Shown here: one piece after another, positions 1 to 5,450 of the stretch
Position numbering within the stretch: position 1 is the first letter of the stretch
How the letters are laid out: each line of letters starts with the position of its first letter
Origin: an uncultured Clostridia bacterium
GTDB lineage: Bacteria; Bacillota; Clostridia; Christensenellales; Borkfalkiaceae
Direction of reading: 5' to 3'
DNA length: 5,456 nucleotides
NCBI GenBank assembly: GCA_944372565.1
Contig: CALVZR010000222.1
Location: forward strand, 1 to 5,456
Made by a program: the position numbers and the translations under genes
The notes under the pieces: generated by a model
The model's database searches: none
Told to the model about the DNA's origin: nothing
What the model saw: the letters and a program-made list of their open reading frames with translations, nothing else

Positions 1-1
1 G

Positions 2-277
2 GATAACCTCGTGGAGGACAACGAAAAATACCTCAACCGTACGTCGGACGTGACCGTCGTGCGCGTCAAGGCGGCATACGTTTTATATGTGCTCAAAGAC
101 GTTGCGCAGGCGGAAAAATTCCTCTCCCACGCGCAGGACCTGCTTGCGGACTGCAAGGTGGAAGGGCAGAAAAAGTTCGAAGAGCGGCTGATCGGAAAAA
201 TGCTCGCGGACGTTTCCGCCGCGGAAAACGCGGAAAGCGCGGAAAACGGCGGGAGCGAAGAGAGCGGAGAATCATAA
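2..277 (+). CDS. 3' end of an unidentified protein, probably alpha-helical repeat (TPR-like), 5'-truncated
   Basis: The reading frame is open from the left edge to a TAA at 275-277, giving about 91 visible residues. A GTG at 11-13 could be read as a start, but no Shine-Dalgarno sequence precedes it and the frame continues upstream, so I treat the gene as cut by the window edge. The visible part has a charged segment, then two or three amphipathic helices (roughly residues 16-70 from the edge, including an Ala-Ala-Tyr-Val-Leu stretch and a following AQAEKFLSHAQDLL helix). That spacing of small and aromatic residues resembles a tetratricopeptide repeat pair, but one fragment is not enough to assign the family. 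The last 20 or so residues are low-complexity and acidic (Ala-Glu-Asn, Gly-Ser-Glu) and look disordered. No signal peptide or membrane segment is visible. The terminator about 14 bp downstream shows that the gene ends its transcription unit and is not in the gyrase operon. Function is unknown. Confidence 0.75.
   Translation, partial: DNLVEDNEKYLNRTSDVTVVRVKAAYVLYVLKDVAQAEKFLSHAQDLLADCKVEGQKKFEERLIGKMLADVSAAENAESAENGGSEESGES
221..247 (+). repeat. three tandem 9-bp units inside the 3' end of the first gene
   Basis: The units GCGGAAAAC, GCGGAAAGC and GCGGAAAAC lie head to tail in the reading frame and encode Ala-Glu-Asn, Ala-Glu-Ser and Ala-Glu-Asn. The repeat is in phase with the codons, so gain or loss of a unit would only lengthen or shorten the acidic tail. 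The first unit also forms a perfect 7-bp inverted repeat with the preceding bases (213-227). Confidence 0.8.
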
Positions 278-290
278 AAAACAATTCGGC

Positions 291-323
291 GGAGCCGGCG
301 CGTTGAATGCGCCGGCTTTCTTT
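291..323 (+). terminator. Rho-independent terminator of the first gene
   Basis: AGCCGGCGC (293-301) pairs perfectly with GCGCCGGCT (309-317) around the 7-nt loop GTTGAAT. Two G-U pairs can extend the base, and TTTCTTT follows directly. It begins 14 bp after the stop codon at 277. Stem, loop and U-tract all fit an intrinsic terminator on the plus strand. Confidence 0.85.
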
Positions 324-371
324 CCGCCCGTTCCGGCGGCGGAAAGAAAAAACGCGGAAAAAAAGCGGAAG

Positions 372-420
372 AACAAAGCGGCGCCCGCGCCCCGAAGGGG
401 CAGGCGCCGCTTTGTTGTTT
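372..420. terminator. long hairpin terminator, probably for the minus-strand zinc-knuckle gene, possibly bidirectional
   Basis: A 14-bp perfect stem (372-385 with 403-416) starts with AACAAAG and ends with CTTTGTT. It carries a second stem of CCCC and GGGG (390-393 with 397-400) closed by a GAA loop, with a small asymmetric internal loop between. A/T-rich bases flank the GC core, so a U-rich run follows the GC stem in either direction. The stop codon of the minus-strand gene (422-420) directly adjoins the hairpin, which makes terminating that gene its most likely role. On the plus strand it could back up the terminator at 291-323. Confidence 0.75.
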
Positions 421-560
421 CAGGCTCTGTAATCGAGAGTGGAATAGCAGTACGGGCAGATCCTGTCCGTCCGCCCCGCGCAGCTTTCGCAGATATCCGC
501 GCCGCAGTTGGGGCAGACCATCATATCTTCGCCCGCTCTTCCGCAGTTTTTGCAATTCAT
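420..560 (-). CDS. 46-residue protein with eight cysteines in four CxxC zinc knuckles
   Basis: The gene reads ATG (560-558) to TGA (422-420) on the minus strand. The product begins MNCKNCGRAG and its cysteines sit at 3, 6, 16, 19, 24, 27, 35 and 38, giving the pattern CxxC-x9-CxxC-x4-CxxC-x7-CxxC. This is enough to bind two zinc ions, and nearly the whole protein is the metal-binding module. Knuckles one and two are each followed by Gly, as in bacterial zinc ribbons. The central CxxC-x4-CxxC spacing also resembles cross-brace fingers of the FYVE/RING type, so either two ribbons in series or an interleaved fold is possible. A GAGGAG Shine-Dalgarno 9 nt upstream fixes the start; the later Met codons (13 and 14) would lose the first knuckle. 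The gene is divergent from gyrB and ends at a terminator hairpin. There is no transmembrane segment, so it is probably cytosolic. Its role is unknown: nucleic-acid or protein binding would be typical, but this is inference. Confidence 0.8.
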   Translation of the reverse strand: MNCKNCGRAGEDMMVCPNCGADICESCAGRTDRICPYCYSTLDYRA

Positions 561-569
561 TTTTCGTTT

Positions 570-575
570 CTCCTC
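570..575 (-). promoter_or_regulatory. Shine-Dalgarno of the zinc-knuckle gene
   Basis: On the minus strand the bases read GAGGAG followed by 9 nt (AAACGAAAA) and then ATG. This strong site at proper distance decides the start at 560 and is a main argument that so short a frame is a real gene. Confidence 0.8.
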
Positions 576-584
576 GGTAAATCA

Positions 585-623
585 CGCCGCCGCGCCGCGC
601 CTTCAGCGGCAAGCGCGGCGGCG
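585..623. repeat. GC-rich inverted repeat in the presumed leader of the zinc-knuckle gene
   Basis: CGCCGCCGCGC (585-595) is perfectly complementary to 613-623 around a 17-nt loop. An alternative register pairs 593-600 with 613-620 around 12 nt. The left edge is 9 bp from the GAGGAG site, so in the minus-strand mRNA the hairpin would sit just 5' of the ribosome binding site. No gene on the plus strand needs a terminator here, and the nearest T-run (TTGTTTT, 629-635) is displaced from the stem. A leader structure is my preferred reading, but function is unproven. Confidence 0.5.
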
Positions 624-686
624 CGCCCTTGTTTTCAGTATGCGCTGTTTTTCCGCCGGATATGCGCAAATTTGTTTTTCGGCAAT

Positions 687-703
687 TTTTTGCGCCGCAA
701 AAA
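687..703. repeat. perfect inverted repeat, first of three in the gyrB upstream region
   Basis: TTTTTGCG and CGCAAAAA flank a single C. The 1-bp centre makes an RNA hairpin with the full stem impossible and favours a protein-binding palindrome, if it is functional. Confidence 0.6.
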
Positions 704-704
704 C

Positions 705-718
705 GGGAAAATTTTCCC
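705..718. repeat. perfect 14-bp palindrome GGGAAAATTTTCCC
   Basis: Two 7-bp half-sites meet without a spacer. The AAAATTTT core is an A-tract type likely to give curved or narrow-groove DNA. It lies 1 bp after the preceding inverted repeat and about 50 bp upstream of the gyrB -35 box. Confidence 0.6.
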
Positions 719-720
719 CT

Positions 721-740
721 TAAAACTATAAATAGTTTTA
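721..740. repeat. 8-bp inverted repeat with 4-bp spacer upstream of the gyrB promoter
   Basis: TAAAACTA and TAGTTTTA flank TAAA. The element is entirely A/T-rich, begins 2 bp after the 14-bp palindrome and ends 27 bp before the gyrB -35 box. It is a candidate operator or UP-like element. It also contains TATAGT on the minus strand (730-725), which could be part of a weak promoter for the divergent gene, although no good -35 box accompanies it. Confidence 0.5.
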
Positions 741-767
741 ATCTTCCGAAAACGGCGGCGAAAACGC

Positions 768-796
768 TTTTCAAAAAGGCGAAAATATGTTATAAT
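768..796 (+). promoter_or_regulatory. gyrB-gyrA operon promoter (sigma-70/SigA type)
   Basis: TTTTCA (768-773, four of six matches to TTGACA) is separated by 17 bp from a perfect TATAAT (791-796). TGT directly precedes the -10 box, making it an extended -10 promoter. Transcription would start near 801-803, giving a leader of about 28-30 nt. The -35 box overlaps a short inverted repeat (GAAAA-CGC-TTTTC, 760-772). Gyrase genes in several bacteria are induced by DNA relaxation; this promoter is a plausible place for such control, but the sequence alone does not show it. Confidence 0.8.
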
Positions 797-820
797 TTTA
801 ACGTAAAAAAGTTTTTTTTC

Positions 821-824
821 GGAG
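821..824 (+). promoter_or_regulatory. gyrB Shine-Dalgarno
   Basis: GGAG lies 6 nt before the ATG at 831 and supports this start. A T8 tract (812-819) sits two bases in front of it. Confidence 0.75.
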
Positions 825-830
825 ATCGAA

Positions 831-2741
831 ATGGAAGGAAGAAAGAAGGTAGAACAAAACTACGGGGAAGAGCAGATCCAGGTTCTCGAAGGGCTCGATC
901 CCGTGCGGAAACGCCCGGGCATGTACATCGGCTCCACGGACGCGCGCGGGCTGCACCATCTCGTGCAGGAGATCGTGGATAACAGTATAGACGAGGCGCT
1001 CAGCGGCTATTGCGATACGATCACCGTCACCGTGAATGCGGACGGTTCCTGCACCGTGCGGGACAACGGCCGCGGCATCCCCACGGCGATGCACCACACG
1101 GAAAAGATTTCCGCGGTGGAGGTCGTGCTCACCAAACTGCACGCGGGCGGCAAATTCGGCGGCGGCGGATATAAGATTTCGGGCGGCCTGCACGGCGTGG
1201 GGCTTTCGGTGGTGAACGCGCTTTCCGAATGGCTGGAAGTGGAAGTTTTCCAGGACGGCAAGCACTTCAAACAGGTCTATAACAGGGGTATCCCGCAGGC
1301 GCCGCTGAAAGTCATCGGCGAGGCGCAGGAAACGGGCACGAAGGTAACCTTCTATCCCGACGACGAGATTTTTGAGAACATCGTGTTCAACTACGATACC
1401 ATCAAAACGCGTTTAAGGGAGCTTGCGTACCTCAACAAGGGGCTGACCATCAAGTTGGAAGACCTCCGCGCGGGGCAGGAAAAGAGCGATACTTTCTGCT
1501 ACGAAGGGGGCATTGCGCATTTCGTGGAGGACCTCAACCGCAACAGGGAAACGCTCTTTGCCAAACCCTTCTATTTCGACGAATTTTTCGGCGACAGCGA
1601 GGTGGAGGTCGCCGTACAGTATAACGATTCCTATTCGGAAAACATCTATTCTTTCGCCAACAACATCAACACGGAAGAAGGCGGCGCGCACCTCGAAGGG
1701 TTCAAGAACTCGCTCACCAAGATCATCAACGACGCGGGCAGGAACATCGGCGTGCTGAAAAACGAAGAAAAGGTTTCGGGCGAAGACGTGCGCGAGGGCA
1801 TTTCGGCGGTCGTTTCGGTCAAACTCACCGAACCGCAGTTCGAAGGGCAGACCAAAACCAAACTCGGAAACAGCGAGATGAGAACGCTCGTTTCCCGCGC
1901 GATGACCGAAAAATTCGGCGCGTTTCTGGAAGAAAACCCCGCGATCACCAAAGAGCTTTTAATGCGCTGTCTGATGGCGCAGCGGGCGAGGGAGGCAGCG
2001 CGGCAGGCGCGCGAGAGCACCCGCCGCAAGGGCGCGCTCGAAAGCACCACGCTTCCCGGCAAGCTGGCGGACTGCTCGGAGAAGAATCCCGAATACTGCG
2101 AGATTTACCTCGTGGAGGGCGATTCCGCAGGCGGCAGCGCCAAGCAGGGGCGCGACAGGCGTTTTCAGGCGGTGCTCCCGCTCCGGGGCAAAATCCTCAA
2201 CGTGGAAAAGGTGCGCGTAAATAAAGTTCTGGAAAACGAGGAGATCAAGAGTATGATCACCGCGTTCGGCGGCGGTATGCTGGACGATTTCGACGAGAGT
2301 AAATTAAGGTACGACCGCATCATCTGCATGACCGATGCCGATGTGGACGGCAGTCATATCCGCATCCTGCTCCTCACGTTTTTCTTCCGTTTCATGCGCC
2401 CGCTCATCGAGCACGGGCACGTGTACATCGCCCAGCCGCCCCTTTATAAGGCGACCAAGGGCAAAACGGAAAAATACCTGTATTCGGACGCCGAACTGCA
2501 AAGCTATCTGGCGGAAGTGGGCAAGTGCGATATCCAGCGCTATAAAGGCCTCGGAGAAATGAACCCCGAACAGCTTTGGGAAACGACAATGAACCCCGAA
2601 ACGAGAACGATGCTCAAAGTTACGATGGAAGACGCAGTGGAGGCAAACGAGATGTTCTCCGTGCTGATGGGCGAAAAACCCGAACTCAGGCGGGCATTCA
2701 TCGAGCAGAACGCGAAACTCGTTACCGACCTCGATATATAA
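831..2741 (+). CDS. gyrB: DNA gyrase subunit B (ATPase and TOPRIM subunit)
   Basis: GyrB binds and hydrolyses ATP and supplies the metal-binding part of the cleavage centre in the A2B2 gyrase, which negatively supercoils DNA. The N-terminal GHKL ATPase domain (about 1-225) has the EIVDNSIDEA motif with catalytic Glu47 and Mg-binding Asn51, the Asp78-Asn-Gly-Arg-Gly motif, and the glycine-rich lid (about 108-124). The transducer domain follows (about 225-400) with Gln340-Thr-Lys342, which contacts the ATP gamma-phosphate. The TOPRIM domain has Glu429-Gly-Asp (catalytic acid) and the Asp502-x-Asp504-x-Asp506 motif, and the C-terminal tail has YKGLGEMN (571-578). At 636 residues it is the short form typical of Bacillota, lacking the roughly 165-residue insertion of Escherichia coli GyrB. 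Residue numbers run 5 ahead of E. coli through the ATPase domain. Gln141 stands where E. coli has Arg136, a coumarin-contacting residue. The start is supported by GGAG 6 nt upstream. gyrA follows after 12 bp, indicating co-transcription. Identification is very secure. Confidence 0.98.
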   Translation: MEGRKKVEQNYGEEQIQVLEGLDPVRKRPGMYIGSTDARGLHHLVQEIVDNSIDEALSGYCDTITVTVNADGSCTVRDNGRGIPTAMHHTEKISAVEVVLTKLHAGGKFGGGGYKISGGLHGVGLSVVNALSEWLEVEVFQDGKHFKQVYNRGIPQAPLKVIGEAQETGTKVTFYPDDEIFENIVFNYDTIKTRLRELAYLNKGLTIKLEDLRAGQEKSDTFCYEGGIAHFVEDLNRNRETLFAKPFYFDEFFGDSEVEVAVQYNDSYSENIYSFANNINTEEGGAHLEGFKNSLTKIINDAGRNIGVLKNEEKVSGEDVREGISAVVSVKLTEPQFEGQTKTKLGNSEMRTLVSRAMTEKFGAFLEENPAITKELLMRCLMAQRAREAARQARESTRRKGALESTTLPGKLADCSEKNPEYCEIYLVEGDSAGGSAKQGRDRRFQAVLPLRGKILNVEKVRVNKVLENEEIKSMITAFGGGMLDDFDESKLRYDRIICMTDADVDGSHIRILLLTFFFRFMRPLIEHGHVYIAQPPLYKATKGKTEKYLYSDAELQSYLAEVGKCDIQRYKGLGEMNPEQLWETTMNPETRTMLKVTMEDAVEANEMFSVLMGEKPELRRAFIEQNAKLVTDLDI

Positions 2742-2743
2742 AC

Positions 2744-2747
2744 GGAG
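2744..2747 (+). promoter_or_regulatory. gyrA Shine-Dalgarno in the gyrB-gyrA gap
   Basis: GGAG starts 3 nt after the gyrB stop codon and lies 6 nt before the gyrA ATG at 2754. With only 12 bp between the genes, ribosomes ending gyrB can readily re-initiate, which would help keep the subunits in balance. No promoter or terminator fits in the gap. Confidence 0.75.
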
Positions 2748-2753
2748 AGAGCA

Positions 2754-5330
2754 ATGGCTAAAAAAGAAACAAGCGCGGAACTGACCGCGGCATTCAAAGA
2801 TACGCTTTCGAAAAGCAACATCATCAACAGGGAAGTGGAGGAGGAGCTGAAAAAATCCTTCATCGCCTACGCGATGGCGGTCAACGTGTCCCGCGCCATT
2901 CCCGACGTGCGCGACGGGCTGAAACCCGTGCACCGCCGCATTTTATACGCCATGCACGACATGGGGCTGTATAACGACAAGGGCTACAAAAAGTGCGCGA
3001 AGATCGTCGGCGAAGTGCTCGGTAAATTCCACCCGCACGGCGACAGTTCGGTTTACGACGCGCTCGTGCGCCTCGCGCAGGATTTTTCCATCAACTTCCC
3101 GCTCGTGGACGGGCACGGAAACTTCGGTTCCGTGGACGGCGATCCCGCCGCGGCTTACCGCTACACCGAAGCCCGCCTTTCCAAACTCTCCGCGGAAATG
3201 CTCCGCGACATCGAGAAGGAAACGGTGGATTTCTACCCCAACTTCGACGATACGGAGATGCAGCCCGTCGTGCTGCCCTCCCGTTTCCCCAATATCCTCG
3301 TAAACGGCTCGGACGGCATCGCCGTGGGTATGGCGACCAATATTCCGCCGCACAATCTTTCGGAGTGTATCGACGGCTGTATCGCCGTGCTCGATAACCC
3401 GGAGATCACCGTGGACGAGCTTATGCAGTACATCCCCGCGCCCGATTATCCCACGGGGGCGGTGCTCATGGGCAGGGCGGCCATCCGCCAGGCGTACAGG
3501 ACGGGGCGCGGCGGCATCGTGCTCCGCGCGAAGAGCGAAATCGAGGAGTTTGCGAACGGCTCGCGCGAGCGCATCGTCGTTACCGAACTTCCCTATCAGG
3601 TGAATAAGGCGCTGCTCATCAAGAGCATCGCCGACCTTGTGAAAGACAAGAAGATAGAGGGCATTTCGGACGTGAAGGACGAATCCGACCGTTCGGGCAT
3701 GCGCATCGTCATCGACCTGAAAAAGGACGCGAACGCGCAGGTCGTGCTCAATATGCTGTATAAACACACCAATCTGCAGGTGAAAAACGGCATCATCATG
3801 CTGGCGCTGGTGGACGGAGAGCCCAAAGTGCTCAACCTGAAAGAGGTGCTCGAACACTATCTCGCGCATCAGGAATCGGTCATCGTGCGCCGCACGAAAT
3901 ACGAGCTGGCGAAAACCGAAGAGCGCGAGCACATCGTGAAGGGGCTCGTCATCGCGCAGGCGAATGTGGACAGGGTGATCGAGATCATCAAGACCAGCAA
4001 GGATTCCAACGAGGCGATGGCGTCGCTTATGAGCGAGTTTGAACTCAGCGAAAAGCAGGCGAACGCCATTCTGGAAATGAAACTGCGCCGCCTTACCGCC
4101 CTCGAAGTGGATAAGCTCAGGGAAGAACTCCTCGAACTTGAACGGACGATCGCCGATCTCAAAGACATCCTCGAACACGAGAGCAGGGTGAAGGAGATCA
4201 TCAAGGCGGATCTTCTCAATATCCGCGAAAAATATCCCTCTCCGAGAAAGACCGAACTTTCTTACGATTACGGCGAGATCGACATTGCCGACCTCATCGA
4301 AAAGGAAGATATCGTCATCAGTATGACGCATTCGGGCTACATCAAGCGGCTGCCCGTTTCGGAATATCACACGCAGAGAAGGGGGGGCAAGGGAATCACC
4401 GCGCACAGGCCGAAGGACGAGGATTTCATCGTGAATATGTTCGTTTCCTCCACGCACGACGACGTGCTGTTCTTCACCAACCGCGGCAAGGTTTACAGCA
4501 TCAAGGGCTACGAGATCCCCGAAGCGCAGCGGACGGCGCGCGGCAGGGCGATCGTCAACCTCATCCAGTTGGGCGAGGGCGAAACCGTGCAGGCGGTGGT
4601 GCCGCTCAAAGAAGGCACGGAAGGCTATATCGCCATGGCGACGAGGCGCGGGCTCATCAAAAAGACGGCCCTCACGGAATTTGCCAGCATCCGCAAGGTG
4701 GGCAAGATCGCCATCAGCATCGTGGAGGGCGACGAGCTCATTTCCGTGCAGCTCACGAGCGGGGAAGACGAAATCATCATGGCGTCGCACGAGGGCAAGT
4801 GCATCCGTTTCAGCGAGAAGGACGTCCGCCCGATGGGGCGCGACACGCAGGGCGTGAAGAGTATGGACCTCGGCGAAAACGACAGATTGGTCGATATGGC
4901 GGTCATCAAGCCCGACTGCGAGGTCATCACCATCACCGAAAACGGCTACGGCAAGCGTTCCGATATTGAAGATTACCGCTTGCAGGGGCGCGCCGGCAAG
5001 GGCATCAAAGCGGGCGTGTTCAACGAAAAGACGGGCAAACTCGTCAATCTGAAACTCGTGCACGAGGATGAGGACGTGATGATCATCGCGGATAACGGCA
5101 TTATCATCCGCGTCGCGGCGAAGGATATCAGCAAGATCGGGCGCGACACGCAGGGCGTGCGCGTGATGAAACTGGGCGAAGGCAAGGTGGCGGTGGTCGC
5201 CATCACGCCGCACGGCGAAGAAAAGGAAGAAGAGGGCGAAGAAGGCGCCGAAACGGAGAACGCCGAAAACGGCGCGGAAACCTCCGCCGCTCCCGAACCT
5301 GCGGACGGCGAAACGCCCGCGGAAGAATAA
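2754..5330 (+). CDS. gyrA: DNA gyrase subunit A (DNA cleavage and wrapping subunit)
   Basis: GyrA cuts and rejoins DNA through a 5'-phosphotyrosine link and wraps DNA around its C-terminal domain. The breakage-reunion domain (about 30-500) contains catalytic Arg136-Tyr137 (E. coli Arg121-Tyr122), Arg47, Lys57 and His60 of the active site, and Ile189 matching the DNA-intercalating Ile174. The quinolone region HPHGDSSVYD keeps Ser98 and Asp102, equivalent to E. coli Ser83 and Asp87, so the two commonest resistance positions are wild type. A coiled-coil helix pair precedes the beta-pinwheel domain (about 505-820). That domain carries the canonical GyrA box QRRGGKG (541-547), which argues for gyrase rather than topoisomerase IV ParC, plus degenerate box-like turns such as RDTQGV (696-701 and 797-802). 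The last 38 residues are a Glu-rich tail with 16 acidic residues and one Lys. At 858 residues, the length is normal. The N-terminus has about 15 more residues than E. coli GyrA. GGAG 6 nt upstream supports the start. Confidence 0.98.
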   Translation: MAKKETSAELTAAFKDTLSKSNIINREVEEELKKSFIAYAMAVNVSRAIPDVRDGLKPVHRRILYAMHDMGLYNDKGYKKCAKIVGEVLGKFHPHGDSSVYDALVRLAQDFSINFPLVDGHGNFGSVDGDPAAAYRYTEARLSKLSAEMLRDIEKETVDFYPNFDDTEMQPVVLPSRFPNILVNGSDGIAVGMATNIPPHNLSECIDGCIAVLDNPEITVDELMQYIPAPDYPTGAVLMGRAAIRQAYRTGRGGIVLRAKSEIEEFANGSRERIVVTELPYQVNKALLIKSIADLVKDKKIEGISDVKDESDRSGMRIVIDLKKDANAQVVLNMLYKHTNLQVKNGIIMLALVDGEPKVLNLKEVLEHYLAHQESVIVRRTKYELAKTEEREHIVKGLVIAQANVDRVIEIIKTSKDSNEAMASLMSEFELSEKQANAILEMKLRRLTALEVDKLREELLELERTIADLKDILEHESRVKEIIKADLLNIREKYPSPRKTELSYDYGEIDIADLIEKEDIVISMTHSGYIKRLPVSEYHTQRRGGKGITAHRPKDEDFIVNMFVSSTHDDVLFFTNRGKVYSIKGYEIPEAQRTARGRAIVNLIQLGEGETVQAVVPLKEGTEGYIAMATRRGLIKKTALTEFASIRKVGKIAISIVEGDELISVQLTSGEDEIIMASHEGKCIRFSEKDVRPMGRDTQGVKSMDLGENDRLVDMAVIKPDCEVITITENGYGKRSDIEDYRLQGRAGKGIKAGVFNEKTGKLVNLKLVHEDEDVMIIADNGIIIRVAAKDISKIGRDTQGVRVMKLGEGKVAVVAITPHGEEKEEEGEEGAETENAENGAETSAAPEPADGETPAEE

Positions 5331-5351
5331 AAACAAAGACAAAAAACGAGC

Positions 5352-5391
5352 AGCGCCCCGCGTTCCCGATTTCGGGAACGCGGGGCGCTTT
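5352..5391. terminator. intrinsic terminator behind gyrA, probably bidirectional
   Basis: AGCGCCCCGCGTTCCCG (5352-5368) pairs perfectly with 5373-5389 around the 4-nt loop ATTT, a 17-bp stem. On the plus strand only TTT follows from the last stem base, a short U-tract. On the minus strand the stem is followed after a few bases by TTTTTTG and more T-rich sequence. The hairpin lies 21 bp after the gyrA stop, so it likely ends the gyrase operon, and it is even better placed to end a convergent transcript coming from the right. Confidence 0.8.
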
Positions 5392-5397
5392 GCAAAA

Positions 5398-5450
5398 CCG
5401 CCTGCGCCGCTATGAACGCTTAAAATAAAGGTCGTCAGCCGCCTGCGCCG
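5398..5450. repeat. pair of 12-bp direct repeats CCGCCTGCGCCG
   Basis: The same 12 bases occur at 5398-5409 and 5439-5450, 41 bp apart. The distance is not a multiple of three, so they are not in one reading frame. The second copy falls within the possible end of a convergent gene. Origin and role are unknown; a small duplication is the simplest explanation. Confidence 0.5.

Noticed and set aside
11..277. Reading the first gene as complete from the GTG at 11
   Set aside because: No ribosome binding site precedes this GTG and the frame stays open to the window edge, so truncation is more likely.
657..685. A possible minus-strand promoter TTGCCG, 17 bp, TATCCG for the zinc-knuckle gene
   Set aside because: The -10 box matches only three of six consensus bases. 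Another candidate, TATAGT at 730-725, lacks a good -35 box. I cannot choose, so no promoter is annotated.
303..731. A 142-codon plus-strand frame across the intergenic region
   Set aside because: It has no Shine-Dalgarno site, begins inside the terminator loop, is low-complexity Arg/Ala/Phe-rich, and runs antisense through the zinc-knuckle gene and through the palindromes.
278..830. A CRISPR array, tRNA, riboswitch or mobile-element end in the intergenic region
   Set aside because: There are no regularly spaced direct repeats, cloverleaf or recognisable aptamer, and no transposase or target duplications. The inverted repeats differ from each other in sequence.
974..983. A DnaA-box-like CGTGGATAA sequence
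   Set aside because: It lies in codons for the invariant EIVDNS motif of GyrB and stands alone, so it is explained by protein constraint and does not suggest an origin of replication.
2754..5330. ParC (topoisomerase IV) instead of GyrA, or an intein in the gyrase genes
   Set aside because: The canonical QRRGGKG box and adjacency to gyrB favour GyrA. Both proteins are of normal length with uninterrupted catalytic motifs, leaving no room for an intein.
2943..5342. A 799-codon open frame on the minus strand covering almost all of gyrA
   Set aside because: It is antisense to a certain gene. Its His/Asp/Arg-rich product has no domain I recognise, and the openness follows from the rarity of TTA, CTA and TCA in GC-rich gyrA codons.
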